From NCBI GenBank assembly GCA_014380365.1, contig JACMJZ010000029.1:434001-498000 (forward strand): a DNA stretch of 64,000 nt, given 5' to 3'. Position 1 is the stretch's first letter. Each line of letters begins with the position of its first letter. This stretch comes from Pyrinomonadaceae bacterium. GTDB lineage: Bacteria; Acidobacteriota; Blastocatellia; Pyrinomonadales; Pyrinomonadaceae. Position numbers and translations under genes: made by a program. The notes beneath the pieces were generated by a model that worked only from the letters and a program-made list of their open reading frames with translations, was not told the DNA's origin and made no database searches. Shown piece by piece: positions 7,367 to 15,628 of this stretch.

Positions 7367-9811
7367 ATGCGAACACGATTATTCAAACTCTTGCTTGCGC
7401 TCTCGATCTCCATGCCTTTCGTTTCGCTTGAATTAGCGAAGGCTCAACGACAACCCCCGCGCCCACAAATCACCCCAGCAGCAGAAGGCAGTATTCCAGC
7501 GCCGGTGGACCTTCTCGGTTTCAGTCCCGGCGACGATCGCAAGTTGGCGAGTTGGAATCAGGTGCTCAGTTACTTTGATAAACTCGACCGCGCCAGCCAC
7601 CGGGTGAAGTTTGAATCTCTTGGCAAGACGACGATGGGCGCTCCTTTTGTGATGGCCACTATCAGCGCGCCGGAAAACCTGGCCAGACTGGACGAATACA
7701 AACGTATCCAGGACTTGCTCGCCGATCCGAGAAAACTCGGTGCGCCCGGCGGACGAGATCGAAAAGCTGCGGGGCTGATGAAACGCGGGAAGACGATCGT
7801 GCTGATTACCTGCGGCATTCATTCCACCGAAGTGGGTTCCTATCTTTCGAGCATGCTGATCGCACATCGGCTCGCTTCGTCAAATGAGCCTCATATCCTG
7901 GAGATTTTGAAGAACACGATTATCCTGCTCGTGCCCTCTCTAAATCCTGATGGCGTTGATATCGTCAAAAACTGGTACGACAAAACCCTGGGCACGCCTT
8001 ACGAGGGCACCAGTCCGCCTGAGCTTTACCACAAGTATGTGGGCCACGATAACAACCGCGACTGGTATGCCTTTACCCAGGTTGAGACAAAGATCACCGT
8101 AGATAAAATTCATAACGTCTGGCATCCGCAGATTGTCCACGACATCCACCAGCAGGGCGAATACGGCGCGCGCTTGTTTCTGCCGCCCTACATGCCGCCC
8201 GTCGAGCCGAATGTGCCGAAGCAAATTGTGGAAGGTTACACAGAGCTCGGCAGCTTCATGGCGCGTGAGCTGCGCGCCAAAGGATTTGCAGGGATAACGA
8301 CCAATTCAACTTACGACGCGTGGACGCCGGCGCGCGCCTATTCGCATTACCACGGCGGCGTCCGCATCCTTTCCGAGACGGCCTCAGCCCGCATCGCATC
8401 TCCCATAAGTGTCAAGTTTGAGCAGTTGCGCGGGCAGGAGGGTGTCGATGCGAAAAAAGAGTCAGCTAACTTTGGCCCCCTGTGGCGCGGCGGCGCATGG
8501 CACCTGCGCGATATCACAAACTACATGACCACCGCGGCGTTCACGCTCCTCACGCATGCTTCGCAAAATCGTGAACGCTGGTTGAGCAGGTATTATGAAA
8601 TCGGCAAGGAAGCGGTCCACCCACGGAAGCCTGGGCAACTCTGGGGATTTGTGGTCATTCCGTCGGAAACGAACAATTATGATCAAGACCTCGTGAAAAT
8701 CCTGGAGCGCGGCGGTGTCGAAACGACTTACGCTCGTCGGCGTAGAGCTTTTGTAGCTAATGGCATGAAGTATCCGGCGTATGCTCGAATCATTCCTTTG
8801 AATCAGCCTTACGGTGGTTTTGCGAAAGCGCTACTCGAAAAACAGAACTACCCAAACCTCCGTGATGCTTCGGGTCGCCCAATCGCTCCATATGACGTAA
8901 CGGCGCATACGCTTCCCCTGCTGATGGACGTAAACGTTGAAGCGGTGCTCGCTCCCTTCAACTATCCAAAGCCGCGCAACGAAGGAGAAGATATTGGGAC
9001 CACCGGACAAGGCCCTGCAGCGGGAAACAAACCGCCACGAAATGGCTTGTACAAGTCCTCTTTTCCGTCAATGGATGAAGGTTGGACCCGTTGGATACTT
9101 GAACAAAGGCCGCTTCGGTTTTTTTCGTTATCCGACGAAGACATCCGCCCTAACGACCTGCGTGCCAGGTTCGATGCCATCATCATTCCCGATCAACCAC
9201 CGGCTACAATTCTTAATGGGTATCGTCCTGGAGCGATGCCGACTGAGTACACCGGCGGAATGGGCACGGCAGGAGTGAAAGCGTTGCGCGAGTTTGTTGA
9301 GCAAGGCGGCACGCTGGTTTGTTTGAATCGCGCTTCCAGCTTTGCGATTGAACAATTCAAGCTGCCGGTGCGCAACGTCGTCGCGGGCGTATCCGAAAAA
9401 GAGTTCTTTGTTCCGGGATCGATCCTGCGTATCGAGCTTGATACGTCACATCCCATTTCACGCGGAATGCCGAAAGAAACAATCGCGTGGGTTGAGGACT
9501 CCCCGGTGTTTGAAGTTTTAACCGCTGGGAGCGCAGGCATCCTGCCTGCAATGAGCGCGGAGCGCGAACCCGCAGACAGGATGTCTGCGCTCCCAGCGTC
9601 CAACGTCCGCATCATCGCGCGTTATTCGTCAGACAAGAATCCACTACTTTCAGGCTGGCTGCTTGGCGATAACCGCATCAGAGGAAAGGCCGCACTCGTT
9701 GAAGTCACCATGGGCAAAGGGCGAATCATTCTCTTCGGCTTCCGTCCGCAATACCGCGCGCAGTCGCTGGCAACTTATCCGCTATTCTTCAATGCAATCA
9801 GCGGCAGATAA
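7367..9811 (+). CDS. Secreted M14 family zinc carboxypeptidase with GATase-like C-terminus
   Basis: An 814-residue exported metallopeptidase. I place the start at ATG 7367, because a signal peptide follows directly (RTRLFKLLLALSISMPF to SLELAKAQ); the TTG at 7277 would add 30 residues before it. Zinc ligands are His and Glu in CGIHSTEVGS and the later His in HDIHQQGEYG. The catalytic Glu is likely in LSETASARI. Residues about 600-720 (FDAIIIPDQ, GGTLVCLNRASSFAI) resemble a class I glutamine amidotransferase-like fold seen in large bacterial M14 enzymes. Residues about 719-744 are encoded by an inserted palindromic repeat (see 9523-9598). It probably trims peptides in the periplasm or outside the cell. 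Confidence 0.88.
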   Translation: MRTRLFKLLLALSISMPFVSLELAKAQRQPPRPQITPAAEGSIPAPVDLLGFSPGDDRKLASWNQVLSYFDKLDRASHRVKFESLGKTTMGAPFVMATISAPENLARLDEYKRIQDLLADPRKLGAPGGRDRKAAGLMKRGKTIVLITCGIHSTEVGSYLSSMLIAHRLASSNEPHILEILKNTIILLVPSLNPDGVDIVKNWYDKTLGTPYEGTSPPELYHKYVGHDNNRDWYAFTQVETKITVDKIHNVWHPQIVHDIHQQGEYGARLFLPPYMPPVEPNVPKQIVEGYTELGSFMARELRAKGFAGITTNSTYDAWTPARAYSHYHGGVRILSETASARIASPISVKFEQLRGQEGVDAKKESANFGPLWRGGAWHLRDITNYMTTAAFTLLTHASQNRERWLSRYYEIGKEAVHPRKPGQLWGFVVIPSETNNYDQDLVKILERGGVETTYARRRRAFVANGMKYPAYARIIPLNQPYGGFAKALLEKQNYPNLRDASGRPIAPYDVTAHTLPLLMDVNVEAVLAPFNYPKPRNEGEDIGTTGQGPAAGNKPPRNGLYKSSFPSMDEGWTRWILEQRPLRFFSLSDEDIRPNDLRARFDAIIIPDQPPATILNGYRPGAMPTEYTGGMGTAGVKALREFVEQGGTLVCLNRASSFAIEQFKLPVRNVVAGVSEKEFFVPGSILRIELDTSHPISRGMPKETIAWVEDSPVFEVLTAGSAGILPAMSAEREPADRMSALPASNVRIIARYSSDKNPLLSGWLLGDNRIRGKAALVEVTMGKGRIILFGFRPQYRAQSLATYPLFFNAISGR
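9523..9598. repeat. Nested palindromic element inside the M14 gene (GCTGGGAGCGCAG family, copy 1)
   Basis: Arms 9523-9549 and 9572-9598 match at 25 of 27 positions as inverted repeats. Each arm contains its own smaller palindrome (GCAGGCA with TGCCTGC). A second copy lies at 58028-58103 in non-coding DNA. Here the element is read through in frame and encodes residues AGSAGILPAMSAER and following, without breaking the gene. Confidence 0.85.
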
Positions 9812-10172
9812 TGTTTCCGGACTGTCCCGACCGAAGCTGGCAGTGGCCGTGATCGCCAGTCTCTACTTCTTTTGGTGCGCCTACGTTCCTTCACAGTGGC
9901 ATCTGATTGACGGCGTGAATCTCGTCATTCACGAGGCGGGCCACCTGATCTTCAGTCCGCTCGGAGAATTCATGATGATTGCCGGGGGCTCACCCTTCCA
10001 GGTCATCATGCCGGCTCTCTTCGTCGGCTACTTTTGGTATCACAGCAAATACTATTCGGCGGCGCTTCATCATGGCCTCGGGTGGTGGCGGCGCCGGCGA
10101 CGGTGGTGGTGGAATTGGCAGGTTGCTTTTGCTAAACCTGTTCCGCAACCAAATGAACTTGCCAGGCGCTAA
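9792..10172 (+). CDS. Small membrane protein with HEAGH motif, C-terminally truncated
   Basis: A 126-residue frame starting at ATG 9792, overlapping the end of the M14 gene by 20 bp. It holds a membrane segment (LAVAVIASLYFFWCAYV), then WHLIDGVNLVIHEAGHLIF, with an HExxH zinc-binding-like motif, and a second hydrophobic stretch. Related bacterial membrane proteins known to me continue for about 80-100 further residues with a conserved GQ/NVSVY block. Here the frame runs instead into a low-complexity Trp/Arg-rich tail (WWRRRRRWWW) encoded by GGTGGC-rich DNA, and the missing part is not found in the other frames. It may be a decaying gene or a short variant. Function unknown. Confidence 0.5.
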   Translation: MQSAADNVSGLSRPKLAVAVIASLYFFWCAYVPSQWHLIDGVNLVIHEAGHLIFSPLGEFMMIAGGSPFQVIMPALFVGYFWYHSKYYSAALHHGLGWWRRRRRWWWNWQVAFAKPVPQPNELARR

Positions 10173-10244
10173 TGGCGAGAAAGGTAAATAGAACCAGCAG
10201 TGTTAAAGTTTTGCGACCCCACTCTATCAAAGGAAGGACAACTC

Positions 10245-10955
10245 ATGCCAAACCTAAGGTTAACCAGACTTGCCGCGGCTTTTCTTGTTATTGCCGCCAT
10301 GTCGCAGCAGTTGCCTGCGCAGCAGCCCGTGAAGAACTCGGCTGTGGACGTAGGTGCGTTCGTCAAAGAAATTATGGCCTTGGACTTAAAGGATGGCCGA
10401 ACCCATCTAGCAATGTGGCTGCCCTACGAATTCTTCGTCGCCGCCACATTGAGCGATGGGAAACTGCCAAAGGCGACAGTGGAAAAGAATCTGGAGTTTC
10501 TGATTCCCTATATCACTCTGTTCGTCCAGACCAGTATTAAACAACCCAGCGGCATTGATGTGTATGGGGATGAAAAGGAAGTGCGCGCTCGTGCGTTCTT
10601 ACGATTGTCGGATGGGAGTGAGATTTCCCCACTGGAGCAGGTGCCGCCATCGGTTACCGCGATGATGTCGGCCCTGAAAGTCCTCATCACTGCCGAAGGT
10701 GACGCGGGAAGCGCCAACATGCACATTCTTATCTTTCCAGCTACTGCTCGCGGTCAAAAGATTGTGGACACATCGCGAAAAGATCAGCTGACTCTTGTCT
10801 TGAAGGCTAACCCGAGATTTAAGGAGACGTCATTCACGTGGCGCACGCCATTTGACTCAACCGTGAGCGTTCCCGATTGTCCCCGTTGCAAAGCGGGAAT
10901 GTCAGCAAAGTGGTCACATTGCCCTTACTGCGGCCAGAAGCTTCCTCACCGATGA
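10245..10955 (+). CDS. Secreted protein with C-terminal zinc ribbon
   Basis: A 236-residue protein starting at ATG 10245 after AGGAAGGACAACTC. It has a clear signal peptide (LTRLAAAFLVIAAMSQQLPAQ). The central part carries no family I recognise. The last 30 residues hold two paired cysteine knuckles, CPRC and CPYC, spaced like a zinc ribbon. A zinc ribbon on an exported protein is unusual; the domain is common in cytoplasmic proteins. It ends 27 bp before the convergent UbiB-type kinase gene. Function unknown. Confidence 0.68.
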   Translation: MPNLRLTRLAAAFLVIAAMSQQLPAQQPVKNSAVDVGAFVKEIMALDLKDGRTHLAMWLPYEFFVAATLSDGKLPKATVEKNLEFLIPYITLFVQTSIKQPSGIDVYGDEKEVRARAFLRLSDGSEISPLEQVPPSVTAMMSALKVLITAEGDAGSANMHILIFPATARGQKIVDTSRKDQLTLVLKANPRFKETSFTWRTPFDSTVSVPDCPRCKAGMSAKWSHCPYCGQKLPHR

Positions 10956-10981
10956 TGGCGTCGCATTGAGCGGAGCGGGAC

Positions 10982-12715
10982 TCATTTTTCAAGGTACATC
11001 TGCGCGGCCATTTTGGTGAGTTTCCAAACGCGCGACCATTCGACACGGCCGTTGCCATTCTCCCGACCCGTTAACTTGTCGAAGAAGAGCTTGCGAAACA
11101 CTTTGCCTTCGCGGCGCAACATAAACTCTTTCGCGTAAGGCTTCGCGGTCTCAAAGAAACTGAAGCCTGGATCGGTGGCGATGCCGATGCCTTCGAGCGT
11201 CATCAGCGCGCGCATGACGTAAGTGAAGTTTGCCGGCAGACGGAAGGGATACTCATAAACCACTTCGGCGAGATCGTAAGTCAGTTCCTTAAACTTCACT
11301 TCGCCCAACTTGAGATTGAGATAGACCTTGAAGAGCCGTTCGACCAACGGGCGAATTATTTCAGGATCAACGCCGGGCTTGAGAAAGTTAAGGTTAATGA
11401 TGTCCTGGCCCAGGCCAGCCACGTCGCGGGAAACCACGTGGAAGAACGCATCGATCATGCGCGACTGCAATTGCGGAGTGATGCGCCCCACCATCCCAAA
11501 GTCAAAAAACGCCAGGTGGCCCGAATCCATGACCAACAGATTTCCCGGATGCGGATCGGCGTGGAAGAATCCATCTTCCAGGAGCTGTTTGAGATAAGTG
11601 CGAACCAGGAGGCGATTGACTTTAACTGCCGAGATCCGGCGCGCGGCCAACCCTTCGAGGTCGGTAACTTTGGTGCCGCGAATGAACTCGAGCGTCAGCA
11701 CCTTGCCGCTTGTGTGGCTCCAATAAATCTTCGGCACCCGAATCGCCCGCCAAGTTTGGAAGTTATAACGAAAGCGGTCCGCGTTTCGTCCTTCCTTCAC
11801 ATAGTCAGTCTCTTCGAAAACAGTGACGTGAAACTCACGCAGCATCCCTTCCCAGTCAGCATTCTCGTTCGCGCGCGGGAAGAAGCGATTCATCAGCTTC
11901 ACTATCTTGTAAAGTATGGCGACGTCGAAGCTGATAGTTTCGGCAAGACCCGGCCGCTGCACTTTGATCGCCACTTCTTCTCCGGACGACAAACGGGCAC
12001 GGTAGACCTGGCCCAATGAAGCCGCGGCGATTGGCTCGTAATCGATCTCCGGAAAACACTCGTGCAAAGGCCGACCAAGCTCTGATTCGATGCGCGCGTA
12101 GGCTTCAGCCGTGGGAAACGCGGGTACCTGGTCCTGCAGAGTTGCTAACTCTTTAACATAAGCAAGCGGCAGGAGGTCTGCACGAGTGCCGAGTGCCTGG
12201 CCGATCTTAATGAACGTTGGCCCGAGGTCGATCAAACTCCTCCGTAGCCACACCGCCTGTTTTGCGAGACGTTCGTCCTTCCTTTCAGAACCTTCAGCTC
12301 CACGAAAAACAACCAGGCGAAGTAATCGGATGCTGCTGTCAAGAGTGTGACTCACGAACTGGCGGTAACGCGCCTTAAGTCTCACCTTCCAACTTCCCGC
12401 TTTAGCCTCGTCACGAAGACGCTCGACCATCCGGCGGTTGAAACTAGCGCGGATATCGTAGGTATCGAGAAAAATATAAAGGGTGAAAAGGCCGAGCACG
12501 CGACCGACGCGCGCCGCACGCACCCATCCGCGCAGACCACGACCTTTGAGAATAGCAGCCACGGTCTCGTCGTTTAGTGGCTCGGGAGCAGCATTAGTGT
12601 TCGGAAGAGCCGCGTGGGTGCTTCTGTAAGTGGCGGCAGGTTTGCTCACGACGGTACCATTACCTTCGCCGGTTGCAATGTCTGCTAATGGAAGTAATGC
12701 TTGCTCGCTATTCAT
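10982..12715 (-). CDS. ABC1/UbiB (AarF) family atypical kinase
   Basis: A 577-residue ABC1-family protein, close to the usual length of UbiB. Family signatures are present in order: the KxGQ-type motif FIKIGQALGTRADLLP, the alanine-rich loop AAASLGQVYRA, the lysine strand VAIKVQRP, the catalytic-loop-like HADPHPGNLL, and the metal-binding FFDFGMVG. The C-terminal part has hydrophobic stretches typical of membrane association. Such proteins support isoprenoid quinone synthesis or lipid handling through ATPase activity. No quinone genes are next to it, so the precise pathway is inferred from the family only. Start at ATG 12715. Confidence 0.9.
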   Translation of the reverse strand: MNSEQALLPLADIATGEGNGTVVSKPAATYRSTHAALPNTNAAPEPLNDETVAAILKGRGLRGWVRAARVGRVLGLFTLYIFLDTYDIRASFNRRMVERLRDEAKAGSWKVRLKARYRQFVSHTLDSSIRLLRLVVFRGAEGSERKDERLAKQAVWLRRSLIDLGPTFIKIGQALGTRADLLPLAYVKELATLQDQVPAFPTAEAYARIESELGRPLHECFPEIDYEPIAAASLGQVYRARLSSGEEVAIKVQRPGLAETISFDVAILYKIVKLMNRFFPRANENADWEGMLREFHVTVFEETDYVKEGRNADRFRYNFQTWRAIRVPKIYWSHTSGKVLTLEFIRGTKVTDLEGLAARRISAVKVNRLLVRTYLKQLLEDGFFHADPHPGNLLVMDSGHLAFFDFGMVGRITPQLQSRMIDAFFHVVSRDVAGLGQDIINLNFLKPGVDPEIIRPLVERLFKVYLNLKLGEVKFKELTYDLAEVVYEYPFRLPANFTYVMRALMTLEGIGIATDPGFSFFETAKPYAKEFMLRREGKVFRKLFFDKLTGRENGNGRVEWSRVWKLTKMAAQMYLEK

Positions 12716-12901
12716 AAGAACTTAGAACCAACTAAACTGCTGCGGTAATGCGTTTGCCCGTTAGCCACCTAGCCCTTCCTGGAACTCCCGGCTCTCAGCG
12801 TCAAAGGCGCTGAGAAGGAAACCTTGACCCGGTCGCTACCGCTCCCGGTTCTGGATTTGTCGACCCACTATGCCGGCCTCTTGGCTTACTGACCGTGCGA
12901 G
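12716..12901. other. Intergenic region with strong hairpins upstream of the ABC1 kinase
   Basis: This 186-bp gap between ribF and the kinase gene has no credible reading frame. It contains a perfect 7-bp stem with 7-nt loop at 12794-12814 (CTCAGCG/CGCTGAG) and several complementary CCGGGAG/CTCCCGG blocks either side. It would be the 5' leader of the kinase transcript. I compared it by eye with the common riboswitch classes and found no convincing match. Confidence 0.4.
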
Positions 12902-13855
12902 TCAAACCATCGAGAGTCGGTGTCTTGCCGCATTGCGCTCGAAATAACTTTGCGCCCGGGCGACGTCTTTCTGAATTTGCGCTTTCAGCTCTGCGACTGA
13001 TCCAAACTTCTTTTCATCGCGGAGGCGATGCAGGAAACGCACGCGAACCACATCGCCATAAAGATCGCCCGCCCAGTCGATTACGAAAGTCTCGACCGAA
13101 GGTTCCGTGCCGGCTTCAAAAGTGGGCCGCAACCCTACATTTGTTACGCTCCGGCGCCATTGCCCATCAATCAGGGTCCCGGTCACATAAACGCCGTTGC
13201 GGGGTATGACGCGGTTCTTCGGATGCAGGTTGGCCGTGGGAAACCCCAGGGTCCGCCCTCGCTCGGCACCCCGTTCTACCAGGCCTTCCACCCCGTACGG
13301 GCGTCCCAGCAATCGTCGCGCAAGATTAACTTTGCCTTCCGCGAGAAGCCGACGCACTTTGCTGGAGCTGACGCGTTGATTGCGAAACCTCACCTCCGGC
13401 ACTTCGTCCGCAAGGAACCCAAGCTCCTGGCTGACGCGCCGCAACAGCGCGATATTCCCTTCGCGGTCGTGGCCAAAAGCGAAGCCGCAGCCTAGGTAAA
13501 CCTCCTTCGCGTGCAACCGGTCCTTGACCACATCGCGCAAAAACTCCTCCGCGCGGATTTGGGAGAACGCCTTGTTGAAGCGAACGACAATCGTTTGCTC
13601 GATGCCGAGCACGCCAAACCCTTCCACTTTCTGATCGAGCGTTTGCAGGAGTGGCGGCGCTGATTCGGGGTGCAGTACCGCGCGCGGGTGTGGGTCAAAA
13701 GTAATCACGGTGGGAACTGCGCCTGTCTCATGCGCCCTGTCCACGACGGTGCGCATGATCAGTTGATGACCAAGGTGGAGACCATCAAACACGCCGAGCG
13801 TCAGCACTGTCGGACGCTGAATCTCGGCATTGTCTGTTCCGTGAAAGAGTCGCAT
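12902..13855 (-). CDS. ribF: Bifunctional riboflavin kinase / FAD synthetase
   Basis: A 317-residue enzyme with both modules in the usual order. The N-terminal nucleotidylyltransferase has GVFDGLHLGHQ at about 23-33, FDPHPR, and the ISSSKVRxLL-type loop (here VSSSKVRRLL). The C-terminal flavokinase has GRPYGVEG, GRTLGFPTAN, NGVYV and the ETFVIDW segment. It turns riboflavin into FMN and then FAD in the cytoplasm. It is the last gene of a same-strand group with the MBL hydrolase and DUF1844 genes, separated from the MBL gene by heptameric repeat arrays. Confidence 0.97.
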   Translation of the reverse strand: MRLFHGTDNAEIQRPTVLTLGVFDGLHLGHQLIMRTVVDRAHETGAVPTVITFDPHPRAVLHPESAPPLLQTLDQKVEGFGVLGIEQTIVVRFNKAFSQIRAEEFLRDVVKDRLHAKEVYLGCGFAFGHDREGNIALLRRVSQELGFLADEVPEVRFRNQRVSSSKVRRLLAEGKVNLARRLLGRPYGVEGLVERGAERGRTLGFPTANLHPKNRVIPRNGVYVTGTLIDGQWRRSVTNVGLRPTFEAGTEPSVETFVIDWAGDLYGDVVRVRFLHRLRDEKKFGSVAELKAQIQKDVARAQSYFERNAARHRLSMV

Positions 13856-13861
13856 GTGCTA

Positions 13862-13984
13862 GTCCAAAGTCCAATGTCCAAAGTCCAAAGTCCAAAGTCA
13901 ACTTAGCAGGATTGAGTGTTAAGTCTTCAAGGGTGCTTGGTGTCGATTGACGCAAAGCAGACGTTGGACATTGGACTTTGGACT
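13862..13984. repeat. Inverted pair of heptameric arrays (GTCCAAA), ribF/MBL gap
   Basis: Five tandem 7-bp units of the GTCCAAA type run from 13862 to 13896. Three units in the opposite orientation (TTGGACT) lie at 13964-13984. Paired together they form a long interrupted hairpin with a loop of about 67 bp. The same unit recurs at 14769-14865 and 15589-15623. Confidence 0.85.
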
Positions 13985-13997
13985 GCCCTCTCAAGCC

Positions 13998-14762
13998 TTA
14001 TCCTTCTACTACCAATCCGTCGTAAGCCCACTCGACGCCCGGCGGGAGACGCGACGAGTCCCGCGCATGCTTCACGTCGTGCGCGATGTGGGTCAGGTAG
14101 GCTCGCTTTGGTTTGATCTGTTCGATGTACTCGAGCGCCTTGTCCAGCCAGAGATGCGTTGGGTGCTCTGTGAATCGCAGGCAGTCAAGCACCAGCACTT
14201 CGAGATCGCGCATCCGCTCCATCGTCTCCGGCGGAATCTCGCTAAGGTCAGTTGCATACGCAAAATCGTTAAAGCGGTAGGCCATCACCGGAAGCCGCCC
14301 GTGGATAACTTCAAGCGGCGTGACTGTCAAATGGCGCCCAAGGCAAAACGAAGCTCCCGGAATCACCGTGTGGGGTATCACCTGCGGCAGGCCGCCGCCA
14401 AAGTGAGAAGGCTCGAAGATGTATTTGAAGATGCGCTTGATGTCGACCCAGGCGCGGTCGTTGGCGTAGAGGCCGAGCGCCCCGTAGCGAAAGTTGAGCG
14501 GGCGAATGTCGTCGAGACCAAAAATATGATCGGCGTGGCAGTGTGTGATTAGGGCTGCGTCGAGATGCTTTAAACCAGTTCGCAGTGCCTGTTGACGAAA
14601 GTCGGAGGACGTATCGACCAGTACCGACTGACCCGCATGTTCAATGAGTACTGAAACGCGCAGACGCTTATCGCGAGGATCGTCTGAGACACACGTGTCG
14701 CATTCACAGCCGATGGAGGGCACTCCGGTGGAAGTTCCCGTGCCAAGAAAGGTCAGTTTCAT
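13998..14762 (-). CDS. MBL-fold metallo-hydrolase (PhnP-like)
   Basis: A 254-residue metallo-beta-lactamase fold protein. It has FLGTGTSTGVPSIGCECDTC at the N-terminus, a fold start that recalls PhnP and related phosphodiesterases, and the metal-binding THCHADHIFGLDD. A further Asp is in AYATDLSEIP and a final His in YLTHIAHDV. It probably hydrolyses a cyclic or linear phosphodiester in the cytoplasm. I chose ATG 14762. The frame also opens at 14795, but the extra MDFGRWTLDS is simply a translation of the adjacent GTCCAAA repeat array, so that start is unlikely. Confidence 0.88.
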   Translation of the reverse strand: MKLTFLGTGTSTGVPSIGCECDTCVSDDPRDKRLRVSVLIEHAGQSVLVDTSSDFRQQALRTGLKHLDAALITHCHADHIFGLDDIRPLNFRYGALGLYANDRAWVDIKRIFKYIFEPSHFGGGLPQVIPHTVIPGASFCLGRHLTVTPLEVIHGRLPVMAYRFNDFAYATDLSEIPPETMERMRDLEVLVLDCLRFTEHPTHLWLDKALEYIEQIKPKRAYLTHIAHDVKHARDSSRLPPGVEWAYDGLVVEG

Positions 14763-14768
14763 GATTGA

Positions 14769-14865
14769 GTCCAGTGTCCAACGTCCAAAGTCCAATGTCC
14801 GGGCCCAGCCAATGAGTCTGGATTCCGATTGACTTTGGACCTTGGACCTTAGACTTTGGACTTAT
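14769..14865. repeat. Inverted pair of heptameric arrays, MBL/DUF1844 gap
   Basis: Five units of GTCCAAA type at 14769-14803 face five units of GACTTTG type at 14831-14865, with 27 bp between. The right array overlaps the last codons and stop of the DUF1844 gene by a few bases. The left array creates a false upstream start for the MBL gene. Confidence 0.85.
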
Positions 14866-15440
14866 CTAGCTCCGGTGATATCGCTGCCGGTAAATTTGCG
14901 AGCCTTTGGCGGCGTAGCGTTGGTTAGCGAAACGAACTGCATGCGCAGGTCGGCGAGCAGTCCTTCGAGAACTTGCTGTTCCTGGGCCAAAAGATTTCCC
15001 CGCGTCTTTTGTTGGAGCATTCCCAGGATGTCGATCCAGTGCTTACCCAGTTCGAGATCTACTTCGCGTTTGCCAGTAACCGGATGTTCCATCATCCCCA
15101 GCGACGAAGCAGCATTCGAAGCAATCGACATCATGAAATTTGCGAAACTGGCAGGGTCGTCGGCACCAATTAACTCAGATTCCTCCGGCTCTTCGGCCGT
15201 AACCTGCGGCTGCGCTGGGTAGGGAGAGTGCAGCGGGACCTCCGCCTCGTTGCCGCCCTCCGGTTCGGCCGGAGATGATGTAATGGAGGGCTCAGGCGTC
15301 TGCGGTGCGGCCGGGATTTCAGCAGGCTTCACTTCCCGCGGCGCCTCGGGTTTCTCTTCGGGTGGGACATCACGCGCCGAGCCATCCGGATTAAAAAGTC
15401 GCCGATCTGTTACCTTGAAATTTGTTTGTTCCTCGCTCAT
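14862..15440 (-). CDS. DUF1844 domain protein
   Basis: A 192-residue protein. Residues about 1-90 are rich in Pro and Glu and look disordered. The C-terminal 90 residues match DUF1844: FANFMMSIASNAASSLG, then DLELGKHWIDILGMLQQKTRGNL, then LEGLLADLRMQFV. The biochemical function of this domain is not established. It is the first gene of the leftward group that continues to the MBL hydrolase and ribF, and it is divergent from mazG. Confidence 0.85.
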   Translation of the reverse strand: MSEEQTNFKVTDRRLFNPDGSARDVPPEEKPEAPREVKPAEIPAAPQTPEPSITSSPAEPEGGNEAEVPLHSPYPAQPQVTAEEPEESELIGADDPASFANFMMSIASNAASSLGMMEHPVTGKREVDLELGKHWIDILGMLQQKTRGNLLAQEQQVLEGLLADLRMQFVSLTNATPPKARKFTGSDITGAR

Positions 15441-15588
15441 TTCGCCTGCCTATATCCAATAAAGACCTAGTGAAACTCTTGCGGTCTCAGGAATTTTGTT
15501 GAAGTTTTGTAAGAGTCTGATGGTAGCACCCTCATCAGGCGCTCGCAAGACAGCCAAAAACCGCAAACTAACAGGCGCGCGTTACTTC

Positions 15589-15623
15589 GGACTTTGGACT
15601 TTAGACTTTGGACTTTAGACTAC
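15589..15623. repeat. Heptameric array (GGACTTT) before mazG
   Basis: Five 7-bp units (GGACTTT, GGACTTT, AGACTTT, GGACTTT, AGACTAC) end six bases before the mazG ATG. Part of the array is open in the mazG frame, giving a false upstream TTG start at 15608. Confidence 0.85.
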
Positions 15624-15628
15624 CCGTC

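Noticed and set aside
14763-14795. Upstream start of the MBL hydrolase (MDFGRWTLDS extension)
   Set aside because: The extension is a direct translation of the heptameric repeat array, and the conserved fold begins right at the downstream ATG.
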